Positions 52,482 to 64,000 of a stretch of DNA of 64,000 nt are shown here, piece after piece (position 1 is the stretch's first letter; the number at the start of each line of letters is the position of its first letter). Origin of the DNA: Hoplostethus atlanticus (Eukaryota > Chordata > Actinopteri > Trachichthyiformes > Trachichthyidae); NCBI GenBank assembly GCA_034670405.1, contig JAXDDX010000043.1:2821501-2885500 (forward strand). The letters are read 5' to 3'. Both the position numbers and the translations under genes were made by a program. Under the pieces are notes generated by a model, which was not told the origin of the DNA, ran no database searches, and saw nothing but the letters and a program-made list of their open reading frames with translations.

Positions 52482-52561
52482 CCCTATGCCTTTGTAGGCT
52501 CAGGTGGGATTTTGAGCTGCACAATAGAACAGTTTTCTGGTCTGTGAGGAAGTGGGTGTCA

Positions 52562-52569
52562 AGTATATA
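52562..52569 (-). promoter_or_regulatory. candidate TATA box of gene A
   Basis: A TATATA-type box read on the minus strand, about 85 bases before the signal-peptide ATG. It would place transcription start about 55 bases before the ATG. Inferred from position and sequence only. Confidence 0.4.
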
Positions 52570-52867
52570 CCGGCTGAGAAGTGGGAGTTGTCATGCCATT
52601 TTTTTTGTGACACCTCTGCACTGGAAATTCCAAACAAGAACTTGCGCGTGTGTTTTGTACAGCATGTGAACCACTTTGTCACTGACCCGACCTCTGTGTT
52701 TGAAATGGCAAAGAAGATTATGTTCAAAGTTTCCCCGTGACAAGCTGACATAGGCTGCCGACTTCAGTTCCCAGACGTACAGCATGAAAAAAAAAGAGAC
52801 TCTCACTAAATTAAAGAAACTTTTATTGGTTCCTTCATTTAAACTTGCCAATGGCATTCATACCATT

Positions 52868-52868
<1 letters not shown>

Positions 52869-52911
<43 letters not shown>
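52869..52911. repeat. (GT)n(GA)n microsatellite
   Basis: A GT run passes into a GA run, about 0.4 kb upstream of the gene A start. Confidence 0.97.
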
Positions 52912-52912
<1 letters not shown>

Positions 52913-53251
52913 AAAACAATGAGAGAAATGGGGGCAGAGAAATTTGTCCAAATAGAAGTGATTTGCCCCGGTTCTTGTTTTCTAGTTTTCTAAATGTATA
53001 TTTCCATGGTGGTATAGCACAGTGATCAGCAGAGCAACGAGGTAGCTTGTACCTTATAGCAGAAAGACAATTAACAAGACAGATGGTCTGATGCAGTCAA
53101 AACATGGCACCTGATACGGTCATCAATACAAGTAGGGCATAACCGAGGTCTAGTCTTTTCTTCATGGATTTCTTTTTGTAACTTAGTCAGTAATCAAAGA
53201 TGTAATCAGTTTTTGAATAGATGCTGAACAAGGCAGCCATACAGGAGTCAC

Positions 53252-53940
53252 ATGAAGAGTGTACCTGACTGGTTCAACCATATTGTAGCCCTGAGGGAGC
53301 GACTTGCAGTAAATCCATGCAGTGTTAATGGTAATAGTTGTTATATGGAAATAGTGTTCAGGATTACAATCTCAAAATCGATAGTGGGGCGAGCTGTTCA
53401 CCGACAGAACCACTACATACGTTTTATTCTGGTTCAGCTGTATTTCAGCTGTACAAAGCCGTCCTGGGACAGCTACCAATTTACTTAAGCACTTTACTTT
53501 TTCAACCTAGAGGTGGACATTACAATCTGAGATCAAAAAATTATATCTTATATCATGTCTCAACTGTGAGAACAGAATTTGGGAAACACGCCTTCAGCTA
53601 TGCTGCTCCACTTTCCTGGAACATATTACAAAAAGGATTTGAAGCTGGATTCCCTTATTAGAATCGACCTTTTTAAAGAACAAATTGGACACCTGCTTGC
53701 CATGGAGTGCTCATGTCTTTAATTCTGTTTTTTTCTATTTTAATTTTGAAGACACTTGCTCTACTTTTTTACTGTGTACTTTTACTGTCTTGTTTTTATT
53801 TGCGTTTGTTTGTAATGTTAATTGTTTTATATGTGAAATTATTTGTATGCTGCCTTCTTGGCCAGGGCCCACTTGAAAAAGAGATGGAAATCTCAACGTG
53901 ATTACCCTGGTTAAATAAAGGATAAATAAAAAAATAAAGA
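53252..53940 (+). mobile_element. LINE 3'-end fragment
   Basis: The plus strand encodes the C-terminal part of a non-LTR reverse transcriptase (YKAVLGQLPIYLSTLL, HYNLRSK, FSYAAPLSWNILQKG), followed by a 3' untranslated region with CTTGAAAAAGAGATGG and an A/T-rich AAATAAA tail at about 53910-53940. 5'-truncated. Confidence 0.82.
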
Positions 53941-54334
53941 AATTGCAACATGTTGAATTTGTTTACAGTGCGTGACAAGTTGACTTGTCACCTGTCATTC
54001 CTGCTATGAAGGTAATTGATGCCACAGAGACTCATGAGGGAAATACCTTTAGCCACTTAGAGAGGAAAGCACAATTAAGAAAGGCCTCCATAAACAACGC
54101 GAAAGCTCCTGTGTAGAACATTTACCTCAATATATCATTCTCAAATACATTTTTATACCATAGTGTAATGGCTGTGGTAAATGAGAGCATTGGCTATCAC
54201 CGCTCCTCGTTTTATGCAGTTAAACTATACTATGTCACTGTGAACATCCATGCATTAGCATTGTGTGTAACTGTCGTGAAAACTTTGCGAGGTAGCACAA
54301 AATGTATTGCGAAGGAACGCAAAAGTAGCTAAAA

Positions 54335-54660
54335 AAAATTCCCCATCATGACCCTTAAAGGGGAATTCCGGTGTTTTTAAACCTGGGCTCTATTTTTACA
54401 AATTTGTCATTTATACCGCAAAATAGGTACAAAACGTTTTGTAATTGCTCCGGTAGATCACCTCAGTCAGCAGTTGCGAAACAGGCTGCAATGACTGCAA
54501 CGTAATCCGCAAGTGCGCAGATCAAAGTACGTCCACTAAAAGTTGTTTTTGCCACTGACAGGCTCAGATTGTTATTGGAAGTGTCTGACAACATTACGGA
54601 AAGGAACTCTACAGAGATAGACCTTGGGAAACACTGCCAATAAATGAACCACCACAAAAT
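54335..54660. repeat. fish interspersed repeat fragment
   Basis: AAAGGGGAATTCCGGTGTTT then TTAAACCTGGGCTCTATTTT resembles a widespread fish DNA-repeat terminus. The family name and other end were not determined. Confidence 0.4.
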
Positions 54661-54869
54661 TGTCGTTCTGGTTTAACTACATTTCAGTCTGGAGGGGAGC
54701 AACTGCCAGTCACTGCAGTGTTGTGTTGATGGTTCAAATTTTAAATTGTTTAAGATTACATTCTCAAAATTGGGTTAAGGATATATGAATTGCTCCAAAT
54801 GTTTTACGCTTTAAATGTTTTACATACAAAATGTTGTATGTGTAGTGTACAGTAGTATATATGGCCTGC

Positions 54870-55028
54870 TGTTATGTCCTGCACTGTCAGGTTGCACTGT
54901 ACTGAGGTCTTGTCTCTGTAAAATGTGCGTCAGTATGTTCAATGAAATTGTGTGTGGTCAGTATGTGTCTGCGCTGATTCCTCCAATCCAAGACAAATTC
55001 CTGCACATTGTATTTGGCAATTAAACTG
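54870..55028 (+). repeat. dispersed retroposon-tail repeat, copy 4
   Basis: It shares with 8890-9020, 26540-26695 and 31240-31430 an order of short blocks: a TGT/CAGT-rich body, then AAATTCCTGCACATT, then a GCACTTGGCAATTAAA-like end and GACTCGGA/GATTCTGA. This looks like the 3' part of one retroposon family. Confidence 0.55.
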
Positions 55029-55045
55029 ACTCGGATTCCCTTGGA

Positions 55046-55160
55046 TGGCAGGGTGGCCTAATGGTCAGAGGACTGGAAGGCCAGAGATTCAACCCCCTGT
55101 CCAAGTGTCCCTGAGCAAGGCACTGCACCCCTAACTCCTCATATATGTGGATCTGAGTAA
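55046..55160 (+). mobile_element. tRNA-derived SINE fragment
   Basis: GTGGCCTAATGGTCAGAGGA resembles an A box, GAGATTCAACCCC a weak B box, and AAGTGTCCCTGAGCAAGGCA the body shared by fish SINEs. It is directly joined to a retroposon-like tail upstream. Confidence 0.65.
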
Positions 55161-56672
55161 GAGCTTAATGCTTTGGATGTTAAAGACTCTTATATCTTTC
55201 TGTCTCATGCTGTGGATGTCACTTTTTTGGAGTAGAGCTCTAAAAACATGCATGCGGGTATGGGGTTTGTCCACAAGAGAGCGGTAGAGAGAGAGTTACC
55301 CTGAGTTGTCCTACTATGTGCAGGTTGTGATATCACTTTGGGCAGTGGCCAAGTGGTTGCCCAAAGGTATTGGCCACATCATCAGACCTCTGCCAGGTGA
55401 TTATTGGATTTCAGTGGTTATATCTCTACATCAGGGATGGGCATCAGGGATGGGCAACAGGGATGGGCAACAGGGCAAGAGTATCCGAGGAGGGAATACA
55501 TTTGAATTAGCAAACTGAGGGAACAGAAAGAAAATCCACACTGTGTGATTTTTTTTTATCAACACGCTTCCAAAATTGGCGATTAGAGCTGATACTGTTA
55601 TAAAATCCTCACTGTTGGGTACAACGCCATGCTTTTAAAAAGAGGACTGGAGCTTATTTGTTAGTATTTATCTTAGCACATTTGAAATTGAATTTATTGA
55701 GAATAGCCTATAGATGGCAGGATTGTATAATACTTGTGGACTGCAGCCTTGAAGACTTGAAGATACCAACTAAGCAGAAATGATGCTGTTAAATGAATGT
55801 TGATACTGCAAAATTAGTGATGTCAAATGTTTTGAGCTTACTAGGGGATGAATCAGAAATGCAACGCTTTCATTTCTTTAAACAAGGCCCGTTGAAGTGA
55901 TCGCTTGTGCATACGTAGCCCACTAGATGGCAGTGTCTTAACATTGAAAGTGATTTTTTTGTGTTGAAACTGAACATAGCCCAGCCAAGTCCCCAGTGCT
56001 GCCACCCAAGAGGCAAACACTATGGCCTGTATATTATTAGACACATCACCAACACCGCAGCGCATTCTAGGAGTCAGTGGATACCAGAGGGGAAGAAAAC
56101 ATTCACTCATTATCACCATGTCAAAATAAATAAAATTCCTTTGGGAATGGCGAACGAGTGAGTCGGATGTGCGCTCCTTCTCCGAGCCAACTCCCCTTAG
56201 TTTGCGGTGTAATCGCTGCAGGATGACATACCACTCATGGAGAATGTCATGGGTGTTTATGGTCACCGCACCGCCATCTGCTCAGGCTTTACGGCAAGAG
56301 GACGGTTTAGCTGTTGATTTGTGCGCTGATGGGCACAAACGAATCCAACCACACAGACGTCACTGAGATTCCCTTCCGAAGATGTTTTCCGGGGTTCACG
56401 GTCTAGTCCGTGTCTCAGTCACACGTCAACAGGCCGGCCCAGTGAATGCCGAGGATACTTGGGGGAGGTAACTGAGTATGGTGGATTTACACTTGTACAC
56501 TCGCTGGCAGGGGCGCTGCTTAGGAATAGTCAGGAATCTCACACCCGGTGCCCCCCCACCCCAGCCTCTCTGAAGGGCCGCCTTCTGCTTAGGGCCCCCT
56601 GAAAGCCCAGCAGCACCCCTGCTCACTGGGAGAACGGTACTCGCCCTGGCTGGGGCTGCACATATACACATA

Positions 56673-56815
56673 TACACTGGTACAAAATATTAGGAACACC
56701 TGCTGTTTCCGTGACATGGACTGACCTGATGAATCCATGTGGAAGCTGTGATCCCTGATTGATTTCACCTGTTCAAGCCACTTCAGTCACGTTAAAAAGC
56801 CCTGAGATATTCTGT
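56673..56815. mobile_element. Tc1-type terminus fragment
   Basis: The stretch with ATTAGGAACACCTGCT, then GACCTGATGAATCCATGTGG, resembles the end of a Tc1 family common in fish genomes. No matching second end was found, so it is a truncated fragment. Confidence 0.55.
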
Positions 56816-59800
56816 AAGTTTACATGCACACTAACAATTCAACCTTAACCTGATTAAGACAATACTCCGACTATTGAAACTGTCATAACCCCATTACCAC
56901 CTACATTTCTGCACAAACTTTCGATGGCAGTCAGATTTCTCATGCGTTTTTCACGCTGCCACTATCAAAGGTCGCCAGACAGTAACAAGGGTGTTGTATT
57001 TACAGCCTGGTGCAGTGGAGTGGTGAGCAGTACACAGAGTATTAAATTAATCTGTGCTTTATTAGAGAAATCACTTCTAACCATGTAAAGGCGGTAAAGG
57101 AGATATTGCGTTGAGCTGGTTACTCCCAGTGTGGGCGTATTAACGTACCCAGTGATTCTTTAAAAACAGCAACTGGTCATCTTTTGTCCACTCAGTGTTT
57201 ACTGGTTGGAGATGTGCAGATTAACAGCTTGGTAACGGCTATTAGACATCCATCATGCACCTTGTTATTCTACTGTTCTCCACCATGTTGTTGTCATTTA
57301 TCTACTTGCTGGACGTCTTGTTATTTTTTGTTTGGACAGTTCAATGGTGATACTCAACCTACTATCCAGTGACACTAAAAGGTCCACTGAGTTTCAGGTG
57401 AATAGTGTGAAAAGTGGTGTATGCAAGCAAGTGACACTTTGTTGAGCACCTGATCACCTGATAGTTGAGCATCAACATTGATCCAAATAAAGTGACCTCC
57501 AAGTACACATAGAAAGTCTGGAAACAGTCAGAGGTCACTCTGACTCTGAATCTTTGGCTGATAAATCAATACGGATCTCTCTCAGCAAATCAAATCAATA
57601 TTGTAATTTTGAATTCTGTTGCACTTAAAAACCTCCAGCGCTCTGAACCAAAACAAAAAGACTAAGTGTCCTCCAGGCTACTTTCCGTCCCTCCTCTCTC
57701 CAGGGTTGAGACATTTACAAAGCCAAACAAATAGGCCACAGTAAGCAACATATCCAACCCAGTGGGCCTGGACACAGAGGGCTTGTCCAGAGAAGGGGGG
57801 TGGGGGGTGGGGGGAAGGAGTCAATTTAAGGGGATGGAGAGGAGAGAAAGAAAGAAGGAGGGGGAGCACAGATGGTAACACCTTGAATACGTCAGATTAA
57901 ACCCACAGTGCAGGCCAGGTCAAAGGTCAGCGGAGGTGACAAGCTCCACAGACCTGAATGGAAACCCCCAGTAGGGAGCGGAGAGGTAACTGAACTACTT
58001 GGACCAATAACCGAAATATATAAGTCGACCTCTGAGTCATTCTGTACTCGAACAGATGTGAGAAATGACTTTTAGGTCTGTACTCTTGTTTTGGGATTTA
58101 GAAGTTTTAGCAAAGTTTCGTCAGCAGCAGCGGGATCTGCCAAGTTCAGTGAAACAGGCTCCAATAACTGGATAACAAATCATCTGTAAACCTTGGTGTG
58201 ATAATGATCCATCAAATGACCTCCAAGGAGCATGCCCACACTTTTTAGTGAACTACTTTTGTTGTTTTACTTGAGGAATTTTCAAAATAAGTTACCGAGG
58301 TAGCGGTGATAAAACGTCTCTGTAACCCTCCTCTGTTTGTGAGGGGGAAACTGTGTCCTTATACTTTTGTGTTTAAGTTTGACCGTTTCTTCCTGATCAA
58401 AATCTTTCATTTCATCAGATGTCTGTATGAGTTTCATTATAGACTAGAGACAATCTTCCAGACCTTTCAAGTGTAAGTCTTTTCCTGTCATCATTCTCGG
58501 CAATTTCAGGCAACAAGACTTGGAAGCACACAGAGACGCCCGAAAACCCCAATAGTCTGCCACTGGATTTTGTAAGGAATAAGAAATTGTGCAGCGATGA
58601 AACATTTCCACTAGAAAACCACGACACTACGCCGTAGCTATGGCAACGGCCTTGTTTGAAAGTGAATGTATATTTCATTTTGCCATCTCAACATTTTAAA
58701 AGGATGAAATGTTAGAGGACCTTCAGCTGCGAGGGAGAGAGTTGGAGTTTTATGATGCAAATCGCTCAGACAAAAGAGCTGGTTTTGAAATGCAGGCCTC
58801 GGCCGCATTAATTGAATTATCTCTTCTGAACGGCGGGCGTGGAGCCACGTGAAGAATGGAGTCGTGGAAAACAGAAAAGGCAGCAGCCCTGGCCAACCTT
58901 CCCCGCAGCAGCAAAATATTTGGACAGTCACTTTGTGTTTTTCAGTGGTACATAGCCGGAGAAATGATGCTATGAAATGAATGCACAACTATTGACTGAA
59001 GAAGGTGTTGATTGCAGAAGCCTTCAGCTGCCTGGCATGTGTTGCATCCACAGCCCACAGAGAGAAAGAGTGAGAGTGCGCTAGAGGATACATGTAGCTA
59101 GACTGCTAATTTACCAATTACTATCACTAATTGCCGCCTCCCGAGGAGAGGTTAAGGAGAGGAGTCAGCGCCGTTGACTGGCTCTCTGCCACCATGTCAT
59201 CCATCCTGGGGCCTAATCAAGTTATCATATCAACAAATCTCCCATCAGGGGCCCCACGTCTGACATTCCCAGAAAGACACCCGGAGGGGGCCGACAAATT
59301 TCTAGCAGCAGGACGCCGGGGGCCGGGAGTCGGCCTGCCAGGCGGCCATGAAAGGTACCTGCAGCCTCCGGTCGAGCTCCCCTCTGGGGACGACGCTCAC
59401 GCTGGGTACCACGGGGGTCGGCTCCGGCCCCGCTGCCCTGCACATCTATGGGAGTTAGCATGAGAACCAGGGAATAGAGGAGGGGCGTTATTTAGCACCG
59501 CGCACAATGGGTCTAGGGGCAACACAATGTGGTGTCCATGCAGAGTGTGGAGGGGCGAGCGGGGACCCCCTGTGGCTGTGAGAGGGGACAGGGGGTCAGG
59601 GGTTTTAGGGGCGCCTTGGCCTCGCCTAGGGAGAGGGTTAATGTACTGTTAGTCTGGGGTCAGGGACGCACCTCCACACTCATACATCACCACTGACAGC
59701 ACCAATCACTGATGACCACCGGCACCAATCCTCTGTCGTAAACACATTGGTGCTATAGCTAAATGACTCTCCACAGATCCCTGCGTCCAGCTGGATCACT

Positions 59801-60154
59801 GTTGGTCTGTCTGTCTACACAACTGAGTTTTTTTTTTTTCAAAACAGTGTTAAATGCTTCACAAACAATAAATAAACAAAAGGAAAAATATGAAAACTAC
59901 TAGGTGCCTCATGTATGTGTGATGACATTTTCCAGGAACACCAATGTCACGTCTCTCCGACGGGCCCGGCCGACGAGCAGGGCTGTGTTTGTGTTTCTCC
60001 TGCTGACGCTGCATGGAGGCAACGAGAGCAAGCATTCCCCGGAGGCACCGGGGTGTCAAGATAAGGAGATAGGGGCGGGTCCTGGCTTATCGCAGACCCA
60101 AATGTTTGACATGGTCTTTCACTATCCCATCCTCTGGAACCCCCCCCCCCACCC

Positions 60155-60156
60155 CC

Positions 60157-60188
<32 letters not shown>

Positions 60189-60256
60189 ACCAAACCTCCA
60201 GAAACACACATACACATGCACCTACAGACACATGGACACACACACACACACACACC
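60155..60256. repeat. CA-rich microsatellite pair
   Basis: Two (CA)n runs, about 60157-60188 and 60237-60255, preceded by a C-rich tract. Confidence 0.95.
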
Positions 60257-61408
60257 GCCTTATGACTCGCACCCGTATCAACAATGCTGATAGCTGAGAT
60301 GCCATCAAAGGTTTGTGTTTTTGGTCGGCGATGAGATTTTTATCCGGCTGAAGTGCTGAGAGCCGGTGAAGAGGAGCCTCTGACCCGGCGGCTCGTTACT
60401 CCCTCTCGTGGGTCCATTAATCGAATTACCTATTCATCGAAAAGTGGAGAGTGCACCGAATTAGCCTCTCCGCTCTGCTACCTCTCAATGTTAAGAGCCT
60501 CCTTAATAGCGTGTTGACTGGTTTCCATTGTAGCCGGCTCTCCCCGGGCCCGTGAGAGTGGAGGGCCAGGCAGGCCAGGGGGGGACGGGGCAGGGCAGGT
60601 ATGGAGCAGCCCAGAGGGGGGCTGACCTTTGACCGTGTTCTGGAGAGGGACTCGGGCCCATCCAGCTACACAATACTTCCAGGACACAGCCCTCAGTGGC
60701 TGCCTGCTGCTCCCCACAATGAAGCCCTTTGGCTGGGTCTCTCCGGGCAGAAAGACCCCCCGGAGCTCTGGCTGCCAACCGGAGGTCTTTCACCGCTTTT
60801 CTCGCCTCTCTCCCTCCGGCCCTCGCTCAGAAAGAGAGGAAAAACTCAATAACAGAGAAGATACAAGGGGAACAATGGTCTTTAGAGGGCATCTTAACCC
60901 GCAACAAACAGTGTCAACATCTGTGGGGAGCGGATAGCTAGATAGACACTGTGTCCGCCGCCGAGAGAAAGGGCCCTTTCCTTGTGGGCAGCCCAACTGA
61001 AAAGGCTACAGTGTTGTTTTGTCGTGTATGAGAGGGATTTGGTCCCCGACTCTTTTCAGCGGCGGTTGAACTGCGCCGCGGTGCCGGCGAGGCGATTTTG
61101 TCTCGCTGGAGAGCCGGGGCGAAAGATGAAGTAAAGCTTCAAGAGCCGGGCCTTTCTTCCCATGGCCCCGCTGCTTTGGAGGGGTGAAAAAGATTATTGT
61201 CGTACACATCAAGTAAAAAAATGCATCAAAGTCGGCGGGGAGTGTGGCCCGGATTGAGGGAGCGAAGGGTTGATGTTGCGACGAGGGGCGGGGTGGGGGG
61301 CTGAACACGGACACATGGTGTGTATAGCGTGTGTGAGGCGGCCACACACAAGCCCAGACGCGTGGGAGTGTATTGGATTCTCATGGGCTGTCTGGGATAC
61401 ACACTGTC

Positions 61409-61432
61409 CCTCTCTCTCTCTCTCTCTCTCTC
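61409..61432. repeat. (TC)n microsatellite
   Basis: About 12 TC units. A run of 17-18 C follows at about 61712-61729. Confidence 0.95.
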
Positions 61433-63127
61433 GGGCGTGTGGTCTCCTCTCATGTGAACACACCGCCCCAACATAAAGGATCTCTTCATCTCCCTCGGTA
61501 CTCTCTCGCATCCCGATGTGAAAAGGATCATTCACTGGTTTCTTTCCTCGTCTGATTCCCACTCATCCCAATTTATCAGTTACCGCCAATTGGGCCTAAC
61601 TGGGAGCTTGTGGGAATCCAGGTGCTTATCATTAATTGTGCTTGGTTGTGGTTTTGCGAGGAGGAACGACGTGTCATGTTGCTGCATGTCTGTGAGGGCT
61701 TCACCAAACCATGCCCCCCCCCCCCCCCCTCCTGCCCCCTATATACTGGATCCAGACACACACAGCTACATCCAGGCAGGCAGGCCTGTGGTGAAGCTGC
61801 TCCAGATCGTCTTTTGTCGTGCCAAAATGTACAGTAGCAAACGACTTTGGTCCGGTGATGTTTTAACGTCGCTGCACATCGATTCAGCAGTTTCATACTT
61901 CTGCTGTTTTCCCACAGACGTTTATGTGCTTGGTCAGATTATGCCAATATTGTGATATCATGAATGGCTCTGTACTTGGGTGGGATAAGTATATAGTTTC
62001 ACGTTTCAATGAAAATAGATGCACTGGACGAAAACCAAGTCAAAGAAAAAACAACTAATGACAAACAAAGACGGTCCTGGTCTGACGGTATCATCGGAGA
62101 TCTGGATCCTCGGGGTGGGGGGGGAAACCGCTTCCCTGAAAACCCGGTTGCCTCAACAAACGCAGCCCTGTGTTGCGCTTCCTGTCAGACGTTTGAGACG
62201 TGACACAAATAGATACAGTCATGCCGCCATCAAAGTCACAAGTCTTGTGGTTGCCTAAGCTGAGAGGGAGAGAGCTTGAGTTTGGTTTGTGTGCTCTTTC
62301 CTCTCAATAGGCCGAGGACACGAGAAGACTTCAAATCTTAACTGATGTTGAAAACGCGTTGCATCACACAACGATGGATTTCACTGATTTGGTCTTAAGC
62401 TCACATTACACATCAGATTACTTTGACCAGTCCAGTCAAAACAAACATGGAGGCCAGACTTGCTCCTGGGTTGAACCTGTGATCGGGGTGGGTGAGATCA
62501 CACTACCAGTTAAACGGAAAATCAACCCTAAACCACTTTACCGTTCTTTACTGTTGGTGGTGTACTTCGCTGCCATGCCATGTTGTGATATTTACAGCGC
62601 AACGCAACGGGAACCATCGGGTTTTGGTGTCAGCTTTCCATTTTGTTCAACAATAAGAAATCCATCACGGATGAGGAAGCGATACCAACTGACAGTCACT
62701 AGCCTCAGTAGACCAGAGAGCTACAGGACATGATGCGTTGGGTTTTTTCAACTGAAAAAAACACATTGTTCCTCTTACGTTGCTATTGTTATTGCTCTCT
62801 GCTGATTGATGATAGCATCACAGCGTGGACAGAAAGAGCGACTCTAAAGCTTCATGTAAAGGCACCAGCCCTTATCTGCTCTGCTTGCTGCCACCTCTGT
62901 GAGGAGTGACGTACGGGTCCGGGACAGACGCCAAGCTACCGTGGGCGCCAAAAACCGTGTCAGGTGAATGATGCAAGATTTACTTATTGTCATGGCAACG
63001 CTGACAAATTCTGATCTGCGTGTTCAAGTACAAGTCGCATGTAGGTCGCGTGCCCAAGGATCCGATATGGACCACACATCCATGTCCTCCTCCTCACACT
63101 GATCAGAAGACATCAGATCCGCGACGT

Positions 63128-63190
63128 CCTGGTGACTCAGTCGGCTAAATTGCACGCGATGTCCTGGGTTCAAATCTGACCCAGGACCTT
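63128..63190 (+). mobile_element. tRNA-like SINE fragment
   Basis: GTGACTCAGTCGGCTAAATT (A-box-like) and GGGTTCAAATCTGACCC (B box in a T-arm-like hairpin) are spaced as in a tRNA head. The acceptor stem is not convincing, so a SINE head is more likely than a tRNA gene. Confidence 0.55.
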
Positions 63191-63301
63191 TTGAACTGTT
63201 TAACAAAATGCAAGATGTGGTTTTAACAAAGAAAACATCTGTGTAACATGTGAGGTAAAAATCTGGATTGGGACACTTCCAGCTGCTGTGTTAATAAAGC
63301 C

Positions 63302-63331
63302 TAAGACACACAGACAGGCAGACAGACAGGC

Positions 63332-63364
<33 letters not shown>
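63302..63364. repeat. (ACAG)n / (GCAG) microsatellite
   Basis: Tetranucleotide CAGA/CAGG units, about 15 copies. Shadow frames read CLSV. Confidence 0.97.
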
Positions 63365-63891
63365 GTGTAACACACTCAAGGCGGGAATCAGGACGTCCCT
63401 GTTCCTGTTACACGGGGGATAAGAGGATGGACACTCCAACAAGTGAAAAGCTTGTAAAAGAAAACACTCTCTTTAAGGAGCATCGTCCCGCAGGGGGGGC
63501 GCAGGGGGGGGGGGGAGTGAATGCCGGCAGCTAGCATCTTTAGCTTGCCAGTGAACCAGTCTGTAATGTTCATTAGCTGACCTGGGGAGAGAGTGGGGGA
63601 CGTGGGCGGGGGGGACACCTTTGTTCCCTCACCCTGTAGCCAGGAGAGCTCCAGTAACATTAGATATGGCTGACCTGAAGCGAATGTCGGCCTCGGCGAG
63701 AGAGAGAGAGAGTGGGGGACAAGGAAGGGGAGGAAGGGGAGGGAAGGGGAGGGAAGGGGAGGGAAGCGATGCCCTCCAAACTGATAATCTCTTGTACTCC
63801 TTCCCCCATGGTGCTCCTCATTTCCAACACCACCTCCCTCCCCTCGCTGGTTAAGCTACTTATCGTCAAATTACAATTATTGCTGCGGAGC

Positions 63892-63914
63892 CCCCCCCCC
63901 CCCCCCCCCCCCCA
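63892..63914. repeat. poly-C tract
   Basis: About 23 consecutive C. Other G/C homopolymers lie at 4139-4154, 7599-7614 and 60139-60153. They are prone to length error in sequencing. Confidence 0.95.
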
Positions 63915-64000
63915 CAACACACACATATACCTCCTCATCACCTTGTTGCCCCCCTGCCATCACAGGCACTGGGGAGGGCCTGCTGATGAAGTGCCCCTAA

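Larger units (their letters stand above)
52941..58600. other. repeat-rich intergenic sequence
   Basis: Contains the LINE end (53252), fish repeat (54335), retroposon tail and SINE (54870-55160) and Tc1 end (56673). The remaining stretches, 55,160-56,670 and 56,816-58,600, show no gene. Confidence 0.6.
58600..64000. other. GC-rich unique non-coding sequence, possible regulatory block
   Basis: No gene found. The base composition is richer in GC than the repeat-laden region to its left, and it contains islands such as GCATTAATTGAATTATCTCT (about 58805), CCATTAATCGAATTACCTAT (about 60413) and TATCATTAATTGTGCTTGG (about 61626), with homeodomain-type TAAT cores. This resembles conserved non-coding elements near developmental genes, but conservation was not tested. 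Confidence 0.35.

Overview
The window is a piece of a ray-finned (teleost) fish nuclear genome. The evidence is spliced vertebrate genes with GT-AG introns, fish-type tRNA-derived SINEs, L2/CR1-like LINE fragments, Tc1/mariner and hAT remnants, and many CA/GT microsatellites. I cannot assign a species. The gene order psmd1 (with htr2b nested inside) next to a C2orf72-like gene matches the human 2q37.1 order as I know it.

Left half (1-33,700): the minus-strand psmd1 gene (26S proteasome subunit Rpn2). Nineteen coding exons can be placed from the start codon at 33,700 down to 2,633. All junctions are in frame and encode 740 residues; the C-terminal exons lie beyond the left edge. A 17.7-kb psmd1 intron (7,751-25,478) holds htr2b on the opposite strand, with three coding exons at 15,287-22,446. 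The htr2b copy is well conserved but carries two single-G insertions that break its frame in TM2 and TM7.

Middle (33,701-38,900): an intergenic stretch with a decayed Tc1 copy, then a two-exon C2orf72-like gene on the minus strand.

Right-centre (39,300-52,500): two minus-strand genes that I assembled by hand and do not recognise. Gene B encodes a 158-residue and gene A a 910-residue secreted protein. Both have five coding exons with the same intron phases (1,1,1,0), a signal-peptide first exon and a weakly similar C-terminal module of about 50 residues. They look like tandem paralogues. Exon 2 of gene A is almost entirely a coding minisatellite of about 109 copies of a 21-bp unit, giving a seven-residue repeat of the type N-A-T-S-P-P-[V/I/F] with an N-glycosylation sequon in nearly every unit. 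This pair is the best candidate for something undescribed. Between the two genes lie a 685-bp tandem duplication with a perfect 42-bp-arm palindrome in each copy, a Tc1-type remnant and a SINE.

Right end (52,500-64,000): no gene found. It holds LINE, SINE and DNA-transposon remnants, simple repeats, and from about 58.6 kb GC-rich unique sequence with scattered TAAT cores that could be conserved regulatory DNA of a gene outside the window.

All calls are by reading alone. Exon borders come from splice consensus, phase continuity and remembered family sequences, without alignment or transcript data.
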